DNA from: Nocardia sputorum
GTDB taxonomy: Bacteria; Actinomycetota; Actinomycetes; Mycobacteriales; Mycobacteriaceae
Assembly: GCF_027924405.1 (NCBI RefSeq)
Contig: NZ_AP026978.1
Location: forward strand, 310,001-374,000
Direction of reading: 5' to 3'
DNA: 64,000 nt
Of this stretch, positions 1 to 10,302 are shown in pieces (position 1 is the first letter of the stretch; each line of letters opens with the position of its first letter). The translations under genes and the position numbers were made by a program. The notes beneath the pieces were generated by a model. That model ran no database searches, had not been told where the DNA came from, and saw only the letters and a program-made list of their open reading frames with translations.

Positions 1-372
1 CCGCTCCCTGCCCTCGATGTCGAAGACGAACGTGGTGGGCAGCGAGAGGACGTTCAGCTCGCGCGCGAGCGCGGGCTCGGCGTCGATGTCCACCTCGATG
101 TCCTGCGGCGGCTGCGGCGATCCCGCGAGCTGATCTGTGACGTTGGCAACCACCCGGCGAACGGCGTCACACGGTCCGCACCAGTCGGCGGAGAAATGCA
201 GGACCGCGGGCCCGGCGCCGGTCACGCCGACGGACGCCAGCAGTTGCGCGCGAGCGGAGTCGGACAGGTCGATGCCGTCGGCCGCGCGGATCTTGCCGTC
301 GCGCCGACGCAGCAGGACGCCCACCGCCAGCGCGGCGAGCAGGACCACTGCGAGGATGGTGAGTTGGATCAT
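1..372 (-). CDS. thiX: Thioredoxin-like membrane-anchored protein (3' part outside window)
   Basis: The gene reads leftwards and runs off the window, so the C-terminus is missing. It starts with a hydrophobic segment (MIQLTILAVVLLAALAVGVL) followed by basic residues, which suggests a membrane anchor. A thioredoxin active site, HFSADWCGPCD, lies near residue 65, and a cis-Pro region (LSLPTTFVF) lies near the cut. The ATG overlaps the stop of lmeA by four bases (ATGA), so the two are probably translationally coupled. The order with lmeA and glnR matches the mycobacterial Rv0816c-Rv0818 block. Disulfide exchange at the cell surface is the likely role; the substrate is unknown. Confidence 0.85.
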   Translation of the reverse strand, partial: MIQLTILAVVLLAALAVGVLLRRRDGKIRAADGIDLSDSARAQLLASVGVTGAGPAVLHFSADWCGPCDAVRRVVANVTDQLAGSPQPPQDIEVDIDAEPALARELNVLSLPTTFVFDIEGRER

Positions 373-1169
373 GGTCGCTGCAATCGGTCTAGGTCGATCG
401 TGACGTTCACGCCCTTGCCCTCCACGACGATCTGACCGCCCTGGGCGGAGACCTTGGTGGGCCGGACACCGAACGGCAACTCCTTGGTGTCGATGGTACG
501 GGTGAACCGGGCGAGCACCGCGGGCCGATCGGCCTCGGTGATCACCGCCACAGGCATGGTCTCGGTGCCGGGCGGGCCGCGATAGAAGCCGGTCGCCACG
601 ATTTTCACCTGGTCGCCGTCGAGCGAAAGGTCGGCCTGCACACTGACCTTCTCGCCGCCGTACTGTGCGCCCGGCGTCTCCGGCAGGGTGCCGGTGAGCA
701 CCAGCGCGCCGGTGGTGGTCATCCCCGACCCGCCCGAGCCGCCGGTCCCGTCGGACTTGTCGGCGGGACGCGAATGCACCTGCAGATCGGGGATGGCGAA
801 CAGCCTGCCGAGTTCGGTCGGCTCCACGCGCAACCGGCTGTCGACCCGCTCCACGGGAACCCCGCGCAGACTGCCGTCGACCAATTCGCCGACCGGCAGC
901 CGCACCCCGGTCAGCGTGGCCTCCAGCGCGATCTCACCGGGGATGTCCAGACGCTTCGCGCGCGCCCGGATCTCCACGTGGTCGTAGCGGCTGTCCCATG
1001 CCTGGCCGAGAAAGGGGAAGCCGTGGATGGTCACCTCGGGATCCGCGGTGAGATCGGCGCCGTCGCGCAGCGCCCGGGACACGCGGTACTCCGAATAGGC
1101 CGCGGTACTGAAGTCGACGACCACGGCGAACCCCGCCAGACACAGCAGGCCGATGATCAGCTTGCGCAT
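369..1169 (-). CDS. lmeA: LmeA-type phospholipid-binding protein (DUF2993)
   Basis: A 266-residue secreted or lipid-facing protein. The N-terminus has a signal-like hydrophobic stretch (MRKLIIGLLCLAGFAVVV), and the rest follows the DUF2993 pattern (PEVTIHGFPFLGQAW, then ILGVRLPVGE-like beta repeats). In mycobacteria LmeA is a periplasmic phospholipid-binding protein needed for lipomannan maturation. The start at 1169 was chosen because it has the purine-rich GGAGACGGGGGAG upstream and a signal peptide; longer readings add an Arg-rich extension with no homology. It forms an operon with the thioredoxin-like gene and is divergent from glnR. Confidence 0.85.
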   Translation of the reverse strand: MRKLIIGLLCLAGFAVVVDFSTAAYSEYRVSRALRDGADLTADPEVTIHGFPFLGQAWDSRYDHVEIRARAKRLDIPGEIALEATLTGVRLPVGELVDGSLRGVPVERVDSRLRVEPTELGRLFAIPDLQVHSRPADKSDGTGGSGGSGMTTTGALVLTGTLPETPGAQYGGEKVSVQADLSLDGDQVKIVATGFYRGPPGTETMPVAVITEADRPAVLARFTRTIDTKELPFGVRPTKVSAQGGQIVVEGKGVNVTIDLDRLQRP

Positions 1170-1463
1170 GCTCCCCCGTCTCTCCGGGTCTCGGGCCGCG
1201 GCGGCCGGGAGCCGCGCGGCGCGCGTTCGGCTGCCGTGCCGGGCGCGCCGCCGGTGGCGGGCATGCCCGATACGTAACCCATGTAGGCACCATATCGGTT
1301 GGCCCGAGCCGGGCACCGGAGTGTCCACCGGTGCGACTGTGGACCCCGGAATGCGTGGTCATGCCTTGTTACGCGCTAATCTTGCATCCGATTACCTGTG
1401 ATTAGCGACGCGGGCGCGGCGGTGCTGCCGCATCCGCGTGGCTACGAGATGGGAGGAGGGCCC

Positions 1464-2228
1464 GTGGAGCTGCTCCTGCTTACCTCCGACCCCAACCCCG
1501 AGTCGGTGTTGCCTTCGCTCGCCTTGCTCGCGCACAACGTGCGCCCGGCGCCCACCGAAGTGGCTTCGCTGCTCGAGGCAGGCAGCGCGGACGTCGCGCT
1601 GGTGGACGCGAGGACCGACCTGGCCGCGGCCCGCGGCCTGTGCCGCCTGCTCGGCAGCACCGGATCCTCGGTGCCGGTAGTCGCGGTGCTCACCGAAGGC
1701 GGCCTGGTCGCGGTGAACGCGGACTGGGGACTCGACGACATCCTGCTGCCCGGTACCGGCCCCGCCGAGCTCGACGCCAGGCTGCGGCTGCTGGTCGGGC
1801 GCAACGGCGGTGTGGCGAGCCCGGAGAACACCGGCAAGATCACGCTCGGCGAGCTGGTGATCGACGAGGGCACCTACACCGCGCGGTTGCGTGGGCGCCC
1901 GCTCGATCTCACCTACAAAGAATTCGAGCTGCTGAAGTATCTCGCGCAGCACGCGGGCCGCGTGTTCACCCGCGCGCAACTGCTGCAGGAGGTATGGGGC
2001 TACGACTTCTTCGGCGGGACCCGCACCGTGGACGTGCACGTGCGGCGGTTGCGCGCCAAGCTCGGCACTGAATACGAGTCGCTGATCGGCACCGTGCGCA
2101 ATGTCGGTTACAAAGCCGTGCGCCCGTCGCGGGCGTCGGCCAAGGGGGAGCCGGTGAGCTTTCCGGAAGACGACAACGAGGGCACCGACGATTCGCCGCT
2201 CACGCCGGTCAACGGCTCCGCCCAGTAA
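1464..2228 (+). CDS. glnR: GlnR-type OmpR-family nitrogen regulator
   Basis: A 254-residue orphan response regulator. The receiver-like domain ([11 protein letters not shown] to about residue 120) is followed by a winged-helix DNA-binding domain with the family-typical [18 protein letters not shown] and [18 protein letters not shown]. No sensor kinase is adjacent, as is usual for GlnR, which controls nitrogen-assimilation genes. The GTG at 1464 was chosen because GGGAGGAGGG lies six bases upstream and the sequence aligns with mycobacterial GlnR from this residue; an in-frame ATG at 1449 has no such site. Its location beside mshD and pst matches mycobacteria. Confidence 0.9.
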   Translation: MELLLLTSDPNPESVLPSLALLAHNVRPAPTEVASLLEAGSADVALVDARTDLAAARGLCRLLGSTGSSVPVVAVLTEGGLVAVNADWGLDDILLPGTGPAELDARLRLLVGRNGGVASPENTGKITLGELVIDEGTYTARLRGRPLDLTYKEFELLKYLAQHAGRVFTRAQLLQEVWGYDFFGGTRTVDVHVRRLRAKLGTEYESLIGTVRNVGYKAVRPSRASAKGEPVSFPEDDNEGTDDSPLTPVNGSAQ

Positions 2229-2354
2229 TCCCCGGCGGACGGTGGCCGATTCCGGCGGTGCCCGCACCGTTCCCGGCCGAAATTCTCACCGCCGCCACGA
2301 CGTTGCCGACAGTGGACCCCGCGCGGGGTCCACCGGCTCGAGGAACGGAGGCCG

Positions 2355-3275
2355 ATGAGCGGCGCGACGACACAGTGGACCGACCGTCCCGACGCGGACA
2401 CGGCGCAGGCGATCACCGCTCTGCTGACGCGCGCCACCGCGGCCGACGGCGTCGCCCCGGTCTCGGAACAGGCCGTGCTGTCGCTCACGTCGGGCGACCA
2501 CACCGCAGCGCGCCACCTGCTCGCCTGGCGGGCCGGAGCGATCGCCGGTTACGCCAATCTCGTTCCGCGGCATGGCGAACATCCCGCGATGGCCGAGGTC
2601 GCCGTCGATCCGGCCCAGCGCGGGCACGGAGTGGGTACCGATCTGGTCACGGCGGTGTTGGCCGAGGGAGGGCCGGGGGCGCGGGTCTGGGCGCACGGCG
2701 ACCGGCCGGCGGCCAAGGCTGTCGCCGCCCGGCTCGGGCTGCGGACCGCGCGTGAGTTGTGGCAGATGCGGCGCTCTCTGGCAACTCCAGAGCTACCGGA
2801 GCTTGTGGTTCCGGACGACCTCGTGTTGCGCACCTACGCCGGTCCCGCCGACGACGCGGAATTGCTGCGGGTGAACGGCGCCGCCTTCGCTTGGCATCCC
2901 GAGCAGGGCGGGTGGACCGAGCGCGACATCGAAGTCCGTCGCGCCGAGTCGTGGTTCGATCCGGCGGGGCTGTTCCTGGCGTTCGACCCGGCCGCTCCCG
3001 ATCGTCTGCTCGGATTCCACTGGACCAAGGTGCATCACGCGGAGAATCCGCCCGTCGGCGAGGTCTACGTGGTCGGCATCGATCCGGCCGCGCAGGGCCG
3101 GGGACTCGGTCGGCTGCTCACCCTCGCGGGATTGCGGCACCTGCGTGACCGCGGATTGGCCGAGGTGTTGCTCTACACCGAGGCCGACAATGTCGCCGCG
3201 GTGCGCACTTATACCCGTCTCGGATTCGCTCCGGCGCACGTCGACGTGGCCTATGCCGCGGCGGAGGCTGAATAG
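2355..3275 (+). CDS. mshD: Mycothiol synthase (acetyl-CoA:Cys-GlcN-Ins acetyltransferase)
   Basis: A 306-residue protein with two tandem GNAT domains. Acetyl-CoA-binding loops are visible near residue 82 ([12 protein letters not shown]) and near residue 239 ([12 protein letters not shown]). MshD adds the acetyl group in the last step of mycothiol synthesis, the major low-molecular-weight thiol of Actinobacteria. The length and double-GNAT layout are typical. It follows glnR by 126 bases and precedes the pst operon, the same order as Rv0818-Rv0819-phoT in Mycobacterium. Confidence 0.9.
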   Translation: MSGATTQWTDRPDADTAQAITALLTRATAADGVAPVSEQAVLSLTSGDHTAARHLLAWRAGAIAGYANLVPRHGEHPAMAEVAVDPAQRGHGVGTDLVTAVLAEGGPGARVWAHGDRPAAKAVAARLGLRTARELWQMRRSLATPELPELVVPDDLVLRTYAGPADDAELLRVNGAAFAWHPEQGGWTERDIEVRRAESWFDPAGLFLAFDPAAPDRLLGFHWTKVHHAENPPVGEVYVVGIDPAAQGRGLGRLLTLAGLRHLRDRGLAEVLLYTEADNVAAVRTYTRLGFAPAHVDVAYAAAEAE

Positions 3276-3349
3276 CAGGCGGCAGAACGGATGCGCGCGA
3301 GTAAAACTGCGGCAAACGTCACATCCACCGGCTGCAATCGCGCCGGGCT

Positions 3350-3382
3350 GTTCACTCTCCGTTCACTCAGGTCGGTCCAACT
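3350..3382 (+). promoter_or_regulatory. Pho-box-like direct repeat upstream of pstS
   Basis: Two adjacent 11-base units, GTTCACTCTCC (3350-3360) and GTTCACTCAGG (3361-3371), with a weaker third unit to 3382. GTTCA direct repeats at 11-base spacing are what PhoP/RegX3-type phosphate regulators bind in Actinobacteria. The site is about 135 bases before pstS, as expected for phosphate-starvation activation of the operon. Regulator identity is inferred. Confidence 0.7.
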
Positions 3383-3516
3383 GTCAACCACGTGACCTTA
3401 GGTTGTGTGAGGGCAGCACACTGCTGCCTGGTGCGCAAGTTCCCCGCGAACAGCACCACAGCACCCGTCCGGGCCGGTGAGGGACCGGACGAGTAGGACG
3501 CCATTCCGGAGGAATA

Positions 3517-4629
3517 GTGAATCTCAAGCGCAGCAGCGCCCTCGTTGGTGTGCTGGCCGTCGGCGCCATGACGCTGGCCGCCTGTGGCAGCGACGACAAC
3601 ACCTCGACCGACACGGGCAATGTGGCGAAGGTCGACGTCGCCTGCGGCGGCAAGAAGGCCCTCAAGGCCAGCGGTTCCTCCGCGCAGAAGAACGCGATGG
3701 AGCGCTTCATCGCCGCGTACGAGAAGAACTGCGACGGCGCCACGCTCAACTACACCTCCAGCGGCTCGGGCGCGGGCGTGAGCGAATTCATCGGCGCCCA
3801 GACCGATTTCGGTGGCTCCGACTCGCCGCTGAGCGCGAAGAAGGACGAGCCGAAGAAGGCCGCCGACCGCTGCGCCTCGCCCGCGTGGAACCTGCCGACC
3901 GTGTTCGGCCCGGTCGCGATCACCTACAACATCGACGGCGTAACCGATCTCGCGCTGGACGGCCCGACCGCCGCCAAGATCTTCAACGGCACCGTCACCA
4001 CCTGGGACGCCCCGGAGATCAAGGCGCTGAACCCGAACGCCAAGCTGCCGTCCGAGCCGATCGCGGTGATCTTCCGCAGCGACGAGTCGGGCACCACCGA
4101 CAACTTCCAGCTCTACCTGGATTCCGCCTCCGACGGCGCCTGGGGCAAGGGCGCGGGCAAGGCCTTCAACGGCGGCGTCGGCGCGGGCTCGAAGGGCAAC
4201 GAGGGCACCTCGGCCGCGGTGAAGACCACCAAGAACTCGATCACCTACAACGAGTGGTCCTTCGCGAAGGCGCAGAACCTGTCGATCGCTCGCATCATCA
4301 CCTCGGCGAGCAAGGACCCGGTCACGCTGAGCGTCGCGTCGGCGGGCAAGGCGATCGAGTCCGCGAAGATCTCCGGCCAGGGCAACGACCTGGTCATCGA
4401 CACCTCCTCGTTCTACAAGCCGTCGGTCGCGGGCGCGTACCCGATCGTGATGCCGACCTACGAGATCGTGTGCTCGAAGTACTCCGACGCCGACACGGCG
4501 ACGGCGGTCAAGGCCTTCCTCACCTCGGCGGTCACCAACGGCCAGCAGGGCTTGGACGAGGCCGGGTACATCCCGATCCCGGAGCAGTTCAAGACCAAGC
4601 TGACCACCGCCATCAACGCCATCTCCTGA
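3517..4629 (+). CDS. pstS: Phosphate ABC transporter substrate-binding lipoprotein PstS
   Basis: A 370-residue lipoprotein. The signal peptide ends in the lipobox LAAC with Cys23 as the predicted lipidated residue. Phosphate-binding loop residues are visible (ASGSSAQ near 53, SSGSGAG near 82, GGSDSPL near 103). It captures inorganic phosphate outside the membrane and delivers it to PstC/PstA. The GTG start at 3517 has GGAGG four bases upstream. It is the first gene of a pstSCAB operon behind a Pho-box-like repeat; pstC starts 13 bases after its stop. Confidence 0.95.
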   Translation: MNLKRSSALVGVLAVGAMTLAACGSDDNTSTDTGNVAKVDVACGGKKALKASGSSAQKNAMERFIAAYEKNCDGATLNYTSSGSGAGVSEFIGAQTDFGGSDSPLSAKKDEPKKAADRCASPAWNLPTVFGPVAITYNIDGVTDLALDGPTAAKIFNGTVTTWDAPEIKALNPNAKLPSEPIAVIFRSDESGTTDNFQLYLDSASDGAWGKGAGKAFNGGVGAGSKGNEGTSAAVKTTKNSITYNEWSFAKAQNLSIARIITSASKDPVTLSVASAGKAIESAKISGQGNDLVIDTSSFYKPSVAGAYPIVMPTYEIVCSKYSDADTATAVKAFLTSAVTNGQQGLDEAGYIPIPEQFKTKLTTAINAIS

Positions 4630-4642
4630 TAGCAGCCCCCAC

Positions 4643-5692
4643 ATGACCGTCCACGACGAGGTTGCCGCCACAGGCCAGTCGGATTCGACCGGCCTGCGAG
4701 CAGGCGGAGATACTGCGCTCATGCCGAGCAAGCCGAGCACCGACCCGGGCACGAAGAGTCGCCGCCCGCACAGCACGCGAGCGGAGATCGTCTTCCGCTC
4801 GCTGGCGACCACAGCGGGTGCGATCATCGTCGCCGCCATCGCATTGATCGCGCTGTTCCTGCTCATCCGGGCGGTGCCGTCGGTGCTGGCGAACGAGTCG
4901 AACTTCTTCACCAGCACCGACTTCAACACCTCGGACGCCAACCACCTCCGGTTCGGCATCCGGGATCTGTTCATGGTCACGGTGCTGAGTTCGATCTTCG
5001 CACTGGTGCTAGCCGTTCCGATCGGCATCGGCATCGCGCTGTTTCTGACGCACTACGCGCCGAAGACGCTGGCGCGGCCGTTCTCGGTGATCGTCGATCT
5101 GCTCGCGGCGGTGCCCTCGATCGTGTTCGGTCTGTGGGGAATCCTGGTGCTCGCTCCGCAGTTGGAGCCGATCCAGACCTTCCTGAACGACAACCTGGGA
5201 TGGCTGTTCCTCTTCTCGGACGGCAACATCCCGCTGGCCAGCGGCGGCACGATCTTCACCGCGGGCGTCGTGCTCGCGGTGATGATCCTGCCGATCATCA
5301 CATCGGTCAGCCGTGAGGTGTTCAACCTCACCCCGCGCGCCCACATCGAGGCGGCGCAGGCACTCGGCGCCACGAAGTGGGAAGTCGTGCGGATGACGGT
5401 GCTGCCGTACGGCCGCAGCGGCATGATCGCCGGCGCCATGCTCGGCCTCGGTCGCGCGCTCGGCGAGACGATCGCCGTGCTCATCGTGCTGAAGACGGCC
5501 GCTCAGCCGGGACAGTGGTCGGTGTTCGACGGCGGCTACACCTTCGCCTCCAAGATCGCCTCGGCCGCGGCGGAGTTCAGCGCCCCGCTGCCGACCGGCG
5601 CCTACATCGCGGCAGGCTTCGTGCTGTTCGCGCTGACCTTCGTCGTGAACGCGCTGGCTCGACTCGCCGCGGGCGGAAGGGTGAACGGGTGA
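4643..5692 (+). CDS. pstC: Phosphate ABC transporter permease PstC
   Basis: A 349-residue inner-membrane permease with about six hydrophobic segments. It carries the binding-protein-dependent permease loop that contacts the ATPase ([20 protein letters not shown]). The first 45 residues are hydrophilic and may be extra; an in-frame ATG at 4721 is an alternative start. The stop shares a base with the pstA start (TGATG), which implies coupled translation. Together with PstA it forms the phosphate channel. Confidence 0.93.
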   Translation: MTVHDEVAATGQSDSTGLRAGGDTALMPSKPSTDPGTKSRRPHSTRAEIVFRSLATTAGAIIVAAIALIALFLLIRAVPSVLANESNFFTSTDFNTSDANHLRFGIRDLFMVTVLSSIFALVLAVPIGIGIALFLTHYAPKTLARPFSVIVDLLAAVPSIVFGLWGILVLAPQLEPIQTFLNDNLGWLFLFSDGNIPLASGGTIFTAGVVLAVMILPIITSVSREVFNLTPRAHIEAAQALGATKWEVVRMTVLPYGRSGMIAGAMLGLGRALGETIAVLIVLKTAAQPGQWSVFDGGYTFASKIASAAAEFSAPLPTGAYIAAGFVLFALTFVVNALARLAAGGRVNG

Positions 5693-6594
5693 TGACCTCC
5701 TCGACTCTGGACCGGCCGATCAAGCCGCCCACTTTCCGTGATGTGAGCCTGTCGCGCAAGGTGCGCAACAACGTCGCGACCGGCCTGGTCTGGCTGGCGT
5801 TCGGCATCGCGCTCGTGCCGCTGGCCTGGGTCCTGATCATGGTGATCAGCAAGGGCTTCAGCGCGGTGGTCCGGGCGGACTGGTGGCAGAACTCGCTGAA
5901 GGGCGTGCTGCCCAATCAGGTCGCGGGCGGCGTCTACCACGCGATCTACGGCACCATCGTGCAGTCCTTGGTCGCGACGGTGATCGCCGTCCCGCTCGGC
6001 ATCATGGCCGCGGTGTACCTGGTCGAGTACGGTCGCGGCGTGCTGGCCAAGACCACGACCTTCATGGTCGACATCCTGGCCGGCGTGCCGTCGATCGTCG
6101 CGGCGCTGTTCATCTTCGCGCTGTGGATCGCGACGCTCGGCTTTCCGCAGAGCTCGTTCGCGGTGTCGCTGGCGCTGGTGCTGCTGATGCTGCCGGTGGT
6201 CGTCCGGAGCACCGAGGAAATGCTCAAACTGGTGCCCGACGAACTGCGCGAGGCGTCCTACGCGCTCGGTATCCCGAAGTGGAAGACCATCGTGCGGATC
6301 GTGGTGCCGACCGCGCTGCCCGGCATGATCAGCGGCATCCTGCTCGCCATCGCCAGGGTGATGGGCGAGACCGCTCCCGTGCTGGTGCTCGTCGGCTACA
6401 GCAAGTCGATCAACATGAACATCTTCGACGGCAACATGGCGTCGCTGCCGCTGTTGATCTACCAGGAGCTGGCCAACCCCGAAGCTGCCGGACGCGAGCG
6501 GGTGTGGGGCGCGGCTTTGACCCTCATCATCATCATCGCCCTCCTGTACCTGGCGGCTGCGGTCCTCAACCGCCTGCTCACCCGGAACCGATAG
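5692..6594 (+). CDS. pstA: Phosphate ABC transporter permease PstA
   Basis: A 300-residue membrane permease with six predicted spans and the EAA-type coupling loop ([20 protein letters not shown]). It pairs with PstC. The ATG at 5692 overlaps the pstC stop by one base; a GTG at 5689 is also in frame. pstB follows after 20 bases. Confidence 0.93.
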   Translation: MTSSTLDRPIKPPTFRDVSLSRKVRNNVATGLVWLAFGIALVPLAWVLIMVISKGFSAVVRADWWQNSLKGVLPNQVAGGVYHAIYGTIVQSLVATVIAVPLGIMAAVYLVEYGRGVLAKTTTFMVDILAGVPSIVAALFIFALWIATLGFPQSSFAVSLALVLLMLPVVVRSTEEMLKLVPDELREASYALGIPKWKTIVRIVVPTALPGMISGILLAIARVMGETAPVLVLVGYSKSINMNIFDGNMASLPLLIYQELANPEAAGRERVWGAALTLIIIIALLYLAAAVLNRLLTRNR

Positions 6595-6614
6595 AAGCGG
6601 AACGGATTACCGAA

Positions 6615-7391
6615 ATGGCCAAGCGGATCGACGTCAAAGATCTGAACATCTACTACGGCAAGTTCCATGCCGTATCCGATGTCTCGCTGACCGTGCTGCC
6701 GCGCAGCGTGACCGCCTTCATCGGTCCCTCGGGCTGTGGCAAATCCACCGTGCTGCGTTCGCTCAACCGCATGCACGAGGTAACCCCGAACGCCAGGGTC
6801 GAGGGCGCGGTGATGCTGGACGGCGAGGACATCTACGGCAACCAGGTCGACCCGGTGGGCGTGCGCCGCACGATCGGCATGGTCTTCCAGCGGCCCAACC
6901 CGTTCCCCACCCTGTCCATCAGGGACAACGTCGTCGCGGGTCTGAAGCTGCAGGGCGTGCGCAACAAGAAGGAACTCGACGAGGTCGCCGAGCGCTCGCT
7001 GCGCGGCGCCAACCTGTGGAACGAGGTCAAGGACCGCTTGGACAAGCCGGGCGGCGGCCTGTCCGGCGGCCAGCAGCAGCGTCTGTGCATCGCGCGCGCC
7101 ATCGCCGTGTCGCCCGACGTGCTGCTGATGGACGAGCCGTGTTCGGCGCTCGACCCGATCTCCACCCTTGCGATCGAGGATCTGATCACCGAACTGAAGA
7201 AGGAATTCACCATCGTCATCGTCACCCACAACATGCAGCAGGCCGCGCGCGTGAGTGACCAGACCGGCTTCTTCAACCTGGAAGCCCAGGGCAAGCCGGG
7301 CAAACTGATCGAGATCGACGACACCGAGAAGATCTTCTCCAATCCGTCGCAGAAGGCCACGGAGGACTACATCTCCGGCCGCTTCGGCTGA
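6615..7391 (+). CDS. pstB: Phosphate ABC transporter ATP-binding protein PstB
   Basis: A 258-residue ABC ATPase. Walker [10 protein letters not shown] is at residues 37-45, the signature LSGGQQQR near 149 and Walker B VLLMDEP near 168, followed by a switch His (VTHNMQQ). It powers phosphate import through PstCA. The ATG at 6615 gives the standard family N-terminus ([16 protein letters not shown]). It is the last gene of the pst operon and is followed by a strong hairpin at 7438-7471. Confidence 0.95.
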   Translation: MAKRIDVKDLNIYYGKFHAVSDVSLTVLPRSVTAFIGPSGCGKSTVLRSLNRMHEVTPNARVEGAVMLDGEDIYGNQVDPVGVRRTIGMVFQRPNPFPTLSIRDNVVAGLKLQGVRNKKELDEVAERSLRGANLWNEVKDRLDKPGGGLSGGQQQRLCIARAIAVSPDVLLMDEPCSALDPISTLAIEDLITELKKEFTIVIVTHNMQQAARVSDQTGFFNLEAQGKPGKLIEIDDTEKIFSNPSQKATEDYISGRFG

Positions 7392-7437
7392 TCCGCTCCG
7401 CGGAGCGAACATCGACCGACGCGGCATAGGCAACGGA

Positions 7438-7473
7438 AGGCCCTGGGTAGCGCATCGGCTACTCAGGGCCTTT
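7438..7473. terminator. Bidirectional terminator between pstB and the T7SS-like gene
   Basis: Arms AGGCCCTGGGTAGC (7438-7451) and GCTACTCAGGGCCT (7458-7471) pair over 14 bases with one G-T, around a six-base loop, and are followed by TT. It lies between two convergent genes and can serve both strands. Confidence 0.8.
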
Positions 7474-7489
7474 CGGGTGTTCGGGTCGG

Positions 7490-9040
7490 CTACTCGTTCT
7501 GAGGTGGGGTCTCGAACAACGGCGACGGCGTCGCCTCTACCCGACGGGTGTGTTCCGAATCCGATTGCCGGTTCGCCGTGTGTGCTCCCAGCAACCCGGT
7601 ACTCGCGGGCGCGGTCGACGGTGCGCTGGGCGTGGAAGGATTACTGGATGCGGTGGGTTCGGTACCGGTGTAACTCGCTTGCCGGACCGACGCCGGTTGC
7701 TCCGTCTTCGATTCTGCGGCTTTGTCCGAATCAGGATCGCCGGTCTTGCTGTCGTCGGTCTTCGACGCGGAATCATCCGCCTTTTGATCGGTGGCTTTCG
7801 CGTTCGGATCGGCTTCGGAGGGTTGGCCCGTCGGGGAATCGGTGGAGGCCTTGTCCGGTGCGGATGTGCTGTCTTTGGCGGGCTCCCCGGTGGACGGGGA
7901 ATCGGCGGCCGTGCCGTCGGCCGCCTGATCGACGCTGGTGATCACCGTGTCGGCGGCGTTCGCGAATTTCTCCGCAGCCGTGCCGGCGGAGTCGATCAGA
8001 TTCTTTCCTGCGTCGCCACCCGCTTTGATGATGTCGTCGAGATCGTCATCGAGCTTCCCGACCGATTCGATCAACGTCGGCATATCTCCGGTGATACCGC
8101 CCACGGCGGTGATGAGATTCGTGACGTCCGAGGGCGTCCAAGAATTCGGGTCGCTGGCGGGGCCGGTGGAGCCGGAGGACTTGGATTCGTCTTTCCCGTC
8201 GCCGCTGTCGTCTGTCTTCTTGCCGCTCTCGTCGGTCTTGTCGCCGGATTTGTCGCCCGCCTTATCGCCGCCGTCACCGGTTTTGTCGCCGCTGTCGCCG
8301 GTTTGGTCGCCTGTCTCGTCCTCACCCGACTTCGACTTGTCGGTCTCGTCTTCGCCGGTGGGCTGTTCCTCGGCGATCGGGCTCGCCTGCGGCGTGCCCG
8401 CGGGCGTGGTGGAAGGGTCGGTGGGGTCCTGTTCGGTATCTCCGGTGTCGGACTGCGGGCTGTACACCGCGAGCATCGGATCCGTCTGCGGTGTCCCGTC
8501 GAGCGGGTCGCCCTCCCCGAGTTGGTCGCTGCGGGTACGCACGTTCGCGCGGGCCTGCTCGATCTTGGTCGCGATGTCCGATTGGGTGCCGAGCAATTCG
8601 TTCAGCGCGGTCGTGATGGCGGTCTGGTGGGTGTACTGGGTGTCGCCATCGTCATCCGAGACGTCCGGGCCTGGAGTGACCTGCCAGTCCTCGGAGACGG
8701 TGAATCCGGCCGCGACGGCTTCGTCGACCTTGTCCAGCAGAGCTTGCCGGAACCCGGCCAGGCTGGTGCCGCTGTCGATCAACGTCTGCGCGAGGTCGTC
8801 GGTATCCAGCGCCACTTTGTTCGCCGCGTCGCGATCGCCTGCGATCCGGTCGTACGCTGCGTAATAGGCATCGCCGCTCCAATGCGCTCCCGCCGCCCGG
8901 ATCTGCGTGACCGTTTCATCGATCAGCGTGACGAATTCGCTGTTGCGCCTCCGTATCTCGGCTCCGGCTTCGCCCAATTTCCACGGCTGCCATTCCGACC
9001 GCACCTGGCTGAGGGTTGGTGTCGTGCTCGTCGTCCTCAC
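7490..9040 (-). CDS. WXG-type protein with long Asp/Ser/Lys-rich tail, putative T7SS substrate
   Basis: A 516-residue protein. The first 200 residues are helical and contain a WXG-like motif (GAHWSGDAYYAAYDRI near 55). The remainder is low complexity: repeated SGDKTGDGGDK-type Asp/Lys/Ser blocks, a short ordered segment with DVTNLITAVGGI, then Ser/Thr/Pro-rich sequence. This layout resembles substrates or partners of ESX/type VII secretion in Nocardia; I do not recognise a catalytic domain. Its GTG start overlaps the stop of the preceding EspC-like gene (GTGA), so the pair is co-translated. The pair sits between pstB and phoU, which are neighbours in mycobacteria. Confidence 0.7.
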   Translation of the reverse strand: MRTTSTTPTLSQVRSEWQPWKLGEAGAEIRRRNSEFVTLIDETVTQIRAAGAHWSGDAYYAAYDRIAGDRDAANKVALDTDDLAQTLIDSGTSLAGFRQALLDKVDEAVAAGFTVSEDWQVTPGPDVSDDDGDTQYTHQTAITTALNELLGTQSDIATKIEQARANVRTRSDQLGEGDPLDGTPQTDPMLAVYSPQSDTGDTEQDPTDPSTTPAGTPQASPIAEEQPTGEDETDKSKSGEDETGDQTGDSGDKTGDGGDKAGDKSGDKTDESGKKTDDSGDGKDESKSSGSTGPASDPNSWTPSDVTNLITAVGGITGDMPTLIESVGKLDDDLDDIIKAGGDAGKNLIDSAGTAAEKFANAADTVITSVDQAADGTAADSPSTGEPAKDSTSAPDKASTDSPTGQPSEADPNAKATDQKADDSASKTDDSKTGDPDSDKAAESKTEQPASVRQASYTGTEPTASSNPSTPSAPSTAPASTGLLGAHTANRQSDSEHTRRVEATPSPLFETPPQNE

Positions 9041-9330
9041 AGATGCGCGCCCATCGCGTCGAGGCCGTCACGGAACTCCTGGTCGGATACCTCGTAGTTC
9101 GCGGCGCCGCCTTTCGCGATGTTCGAAACGCGTTTGCAGCGCATGGCCATTCGCTGCCATGCGTCCTCGATATTCGAACCCGCCGCCGAGCAGACCTCGC
9201 TCAGCGTCGAACCCGGTAGCACACCGCCGAGCGCATCGGTGGTGGCCCGTACGGTCAAAACCCCGATCGCACCGCCGATTTTGTCCATCGACGCGGCCAA
9301 CGCACGTAGCTCCGCTGGATCGACGTTCAT
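9037..9330 (-). CDS. EspC/WXG100-like small ESX-associated protein (DUF2580 type)
   Basis: A 97-residue helical protein (NVDPAELRALAASMDKIGG) of the size and pattern of ESX-secreted helper proteins. The ATG at 9330 is preceded by AAGGGGGGCG; another ATG at 9345 lacks a site. It overlaps the next gene by four bases. The likely role is a secreted partner or chaperone of the downstream effector-like protein. Confidence 0.7.
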   Translation of the reverse strand: MNVDPAELRALAASMDKIGGAIGVLTVRATTDALGGVLPGSTLSEVCSAAGSNIEDAWQRMAMRCKRVSNIAKGGAANYEVSDQEFRDGLDAMGAHL

Positions 9331-9449
9331 AACGCCCCCCTTCATACCGGATCCCCTCCGGCGTAACGCTATACCAGAGCAATCCCGCCCCGCGCGGCCA
9401 AATCTATCATTCGCCGCCCGCGAAAGGTCAAGACCGGCAAGCCTTTCGG

Positions 9450-10112
9450 CTACCCTTCCGCATCCGGGTCCGGCGGGAGGACGCCGGTGACCAGGAAGAT
9501 GACCCGGCGGCCGATCTCGACCGCGTGGTCGGCGAAGCGTTCGTAGTAGCGACCGAGCAGCGTGACATCGACGGCGGCGGCGACGCCGTATTTCCAGTCC
9601 CGGTCCATCAGTAATGTGAAGAGGTGGCGGTGCAGATCGTCCATCGCCTCGTCGTCCTCGTTGAGCTGCGCCGCGCGCTCCGGGTCGCGTGTTTCCAGCA
9701 CCTCCCGCGCGCCGGCACCCATGTTCACCGCGATGCGGCCCATCTCGGCGAAGTAGCCGTTGACGGACTCCGGTAGCGCGTGGTTGGGATGACGCCTGCG
9801 CGCGACCTTGGCCACGTGCAGCGCGAGCGCGCCCATCCGGTTCACGTCGGCGACGATCTGGATCGTGCTCACCACCTGCCGCAGATCACCGGCGACCGGT
9901 GCCTGCAGCGCGAGCAGGGCGAAGGCCTTCTCCTCGGCGTCCTGAATCAGTTCCGCGATCCGGTCGGACTCGCTGATCACCTGCTCCGCCAGCGCGAGGT
10001 CCGCCTGGAGCAGGGCCTGAGTCGCCCGCTCCATGGCCGAGCCGGCCAGGCCGGCCATCTCACCCAGCAGGTGGGCGAGTTCGGCCATTTGCTCGTTGTA
10101 GATGACACGCAT
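9450..10112 (-). CDS. phoU: Phosphate transport regulator PhoU
   Basis: A 220-residue PhoU with two three-helix repeats. Acidic metal-binding patterns are visible ([19 protein letters not shown] and [14 protein letters not shown]). PhoU couples PstSCAB to the two-component phosphate sensor and represses the regulon when phosphate is plentiful. The ATG at 10112 ([12 protein letters not shown]) aligns with mycobacterial PhoY2; the upstream GTG adds four residues only. It lies near but opposite to the pst operon. Confidence 0.92.
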   Translation of the reverse strand: MRVIYNEQMAELAHLLGEMAGLAGSAMERATQALLQADLALAEQVISESDRIAELIQDAEEKAFALLALQAPVAGDLRQVVSTIQIVADVNRMGALALHVAKVARRRHPNHALPESVNGYFAEMGRIAVNMGAGAREVLETRDPERAAQLNEDDEAMDDLHRHLFTLLMDRDWKYGVAAAVDVTLLGRYYERFADHAVEIGRRVIFLVTGVLPPDPDAEG

Positions 10113-10302
10113 GGAAACTGACACTAGTTCGCCGCGCTGACCAAGTCACGAACGCGGAGTGAATGACCGGTGTGCATCATTAGCGCGCCGGTTGCCGTTG
10201 ATGATTCAACGACTGCGCGCCCATGCCGTCGCCGGGCCTGAAACGGCGGGATCGTGTGGATTTGTGATCTGCGTCGCACCTGTGCCCGGTGGTCACAGCG
10301 CG

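Noticed and set aside
7393..7407. GCTCCGCGGAGC palindrome just after pstB as the terminator
   Set aside because: Short, and the much stronger 14-base stem at 7438-7471 follows.
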